A DNA stretch of 64,000 nucleotides from Pseudomonas sp. ICMP22404 (lineage in GTDB: Bacteria; Pseudomonadota; Gammaproteobacteria; Pseudomonadales; Pseudomonadaceae), in NCBI RefSeq assembly GCF_006227205.1, contig NZ_VCNG01000002.1, forward strand, positions 1 through 64,000, given 5' to 3'. How positions within the stretch are numbered: the stretch's first letter is position 1; the number at the start of each line of letters is the position of its first letter. The translations under genes and the position numbers were made by a program. The notes below the pieces were generated by a model that saw nothing but the letters and a program-made list of their open reading frames with translations, was not told the DNA's origin and did not search any database. Shown here in pieces: positions 63,004-64,000 of this stretch.

Positions 63004-63863
63004 CGACGGGGCTCCTTATGTTTCGATGGGGCAGGTTTCGAAGGGGCAGGTTTCGAAGGGGCAGGGGGCGACTCGGCCTGCCAGTTCGGCGGCCGCTTTT
63101 GCAGAAAGGCGCGCAGGCCTTCCTGCCCCTCCGGGCTGACGCGGATGCGGGCGATGGCATTCTCGGTGTAACGTCGCAATGCCGGGGTCAGGGCGCCGTT
63201 GCCGACTTCGCGCAGCAGTTCCTTGCTGGCGCGCATGGCCGCCGGGCTGTTGAGCAACAGGTTATCGATCCACTGCGCGACTTGATCGTTCAGCGTCTCG
63301 GGTGGGTAACTTTCCGACAGCAAACCGATCTCTTTCGCACGTTGTCCGCCGAAACGTTCAGCGGTGAGGGCGTAACGCCGGGCTGCCCGTTCGCCAATGG
63401 CCTGCACCACGAACGGACTGATCACCGCCGGCGCCAGGCCGATGCGCACTTCCGACAGGCAGAACTGCGCGTCATCGGCACCAATGGCCATGTCGCAGGC
63501 ACTGATCAACCCCAGCGCGCCGCCAAAGGCCGCGCCTTGGACGACTGCCAGCGTCGGAATCTTCAACTTGGCGAGGTTGTACATCAGCTCCGCCAGTTCC
63601 CGGGCGTCGTCGAGGTTGGTGTGGTAGTCGAGCTCGGCCGACTGTTGCATCCAGGCCAGGTCGGCGCCGGCGCTGAAGTGCTTGCCACGTCCGCGGATCA
63701 GCAGGAAGCGCACGCTTTGATCGCTGCTGACCTGGTCCAGCGCGAGGATCAGCTCGCGGATCATTTCGGCGTTGAACGCATTGTTCTTCGACTCGCGGCT
63801 CAACCACAGAGTGGCAACGCCGCGGGGATCGGTCAGCAATTCGAGGGTGTTGAAGTGTTCCAT
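63000..63863 (-). CDS. liuC: 3-methylglutaconyl-CoA hydratase (enoyl-CoA hydratase family)
   Basis: 287 aa, crotonase fold. LWLSRESKNNAFNAEMIREL at the N terminus, oxyanion-hole segments GRGKHFSAGADLAWM and VQGAAFGGALGLISACD; the rest matches LiuC. The C-terminal ~20 residues are a low-complexity APSKP repeat coded by a 15-bp tandem repeat (63023-63067). ATG 63863 has GGGGA 7 nt upstream. Lies 13 nt after liuB and overlaps liuD. Confidence 0.92.
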   Translation of the reverse strand: MEHFNTLELLTDPRGVATLWLSRESKNNAFNAEMIRELILALDQVSSDQSVRFLLIRGRGKHFSAGADLAWMQQSAELDYHTNLDDARELAELMYNLAKLKIPTLAVVQGAAFGGALGLISACDMAIGADDAQFCLSEVRIGLAPAVISPFVVQAIGERAARRYALTAERFGGQRAKEIGLLSESYPPETLNDQVAQWIDNLLLNSPAAMRASKELLREVGNGALTPALRRYTENAIARIRVSPEGQEGLRAFLQKRPPNWQAESPPAPSKPAPSKPAPSKHKEPRR

Positions 63864-63876
63864 GGGCATTCCCCGG

Positions 63877-64000
63877 TTACATCCGGAACACGCCGAAGCG
63901 GCTCGGTTCAATAGGTGCGTTCAGTGACGCGGACAAGGCCAGGCCCACGATATCGCGGGTCTGGGCCGGGTCGATGACGCCGTCGTCCCACAGTCTCGCG
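63877..64000 (-). CDS. liuB: Methylcrotonyl-CoA carboxylase beta subunit, C-terminal end only
   Basis: Partial: the last 40 codons are in the window, reading [20 protein letters not shown], then [20 protein letters not shown] and stop. This is the conserved end of the carboxyltransferase subunit that partners liuD. The rest, and probably liuA and liuR, lie to the right. Confidence 0.9.
   Translation of the reverse strand, partial: ARLWDDGVIDPAQTRDIVGLALSASLNAPIEPSRFGVFRM

Overview
The window is chromosomal DNA from a Pseudomonas of the P. fluorescens species complex. Four things support this: the high-GC housekeeping order tig-clpP-clpX-lon-hupB-ppiD preceded by tRNA-Arg/His/Leu; many REP palindromes of the type GTGGGAGCGAGCCTGCTCGC; a PrrF iron-responsive small RNA behind a Fur box; and the liu (leucine/isovalerate) genes. 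The species cannot be fixed from the sequence alone.

Layout. 1-860: right end of an IS3-family element that ends inside a REP. 1-23 kb: mostly independent genes: MscS-type channel, ArsN2-like acetyltransferase, ChrA, secreted RNase T2, two adjacent cyclic-di-GMP genes, xthA, an arylamine N-acetyltransferase, an NCS2 purine/pyrimidine permease, a shikimate-dehydrogenase paralogue, yceH, sstT, an MFS gene broken by a small deletion, nhaR, terC, a degenerate C39-like lipoprotein and pbpG. 23-34 kb: core block of folD, three tRNAs, trigger factor, ClpP, ClpX, Lon (with an RpoH-type promoter), HU-beta, a rearranged tRNA-Asp-like RNA with its own terminator, and PpiD. 34-46.7 kb: DUF2242 lipoprotein, a 28-codon ORF, an AraC regulator next to a nitrilase-fold protein without its catalytic cysteine, DUF3422, fadH, a PLP enzyme, cytochrome b561, a short orphan VgrG, a YebC paralogue and an LRR/protein-kinase fusion. 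46.7-54.6 kb: one catabolic locus, in which a divergent IclR regulator faces an ABC uptake system (ATPase, two permeases, binding protein) interleaved with a three-subunit HcnABC/opine-oxidase-type flavin dehydrogenase. 54.6-55.1 kb: tandem 135-bp REP array. 55.1-58.2 kb: ECF sigma/anti-sigma pair divergent from a membrane-anchored catalase-fold peroxidase and a cytochrome b561; both directions carry the same GGAATA-N15-CGTC promoter. 58.2-64 kb: M14 carboxypeptidase, prrF, a DUF6124-like gene, a PrtR-like repressor that has lost its self-cleavage residues, and liuD-liuC-liuB (liuB cut by the window edge).

The strongest leads are the ECF-controlled peroxidase/cytochrome module, the tRNA-like RNA after hupB, the non-cleavable PrtR-like repressor, the flavin-dehydrogenase/ABC locus of unknown substrate, and the LRR-kinase gene bracketed by two copies of a second palindromic repeat. 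No CRISPR array, prophage or complete secretion system is present.
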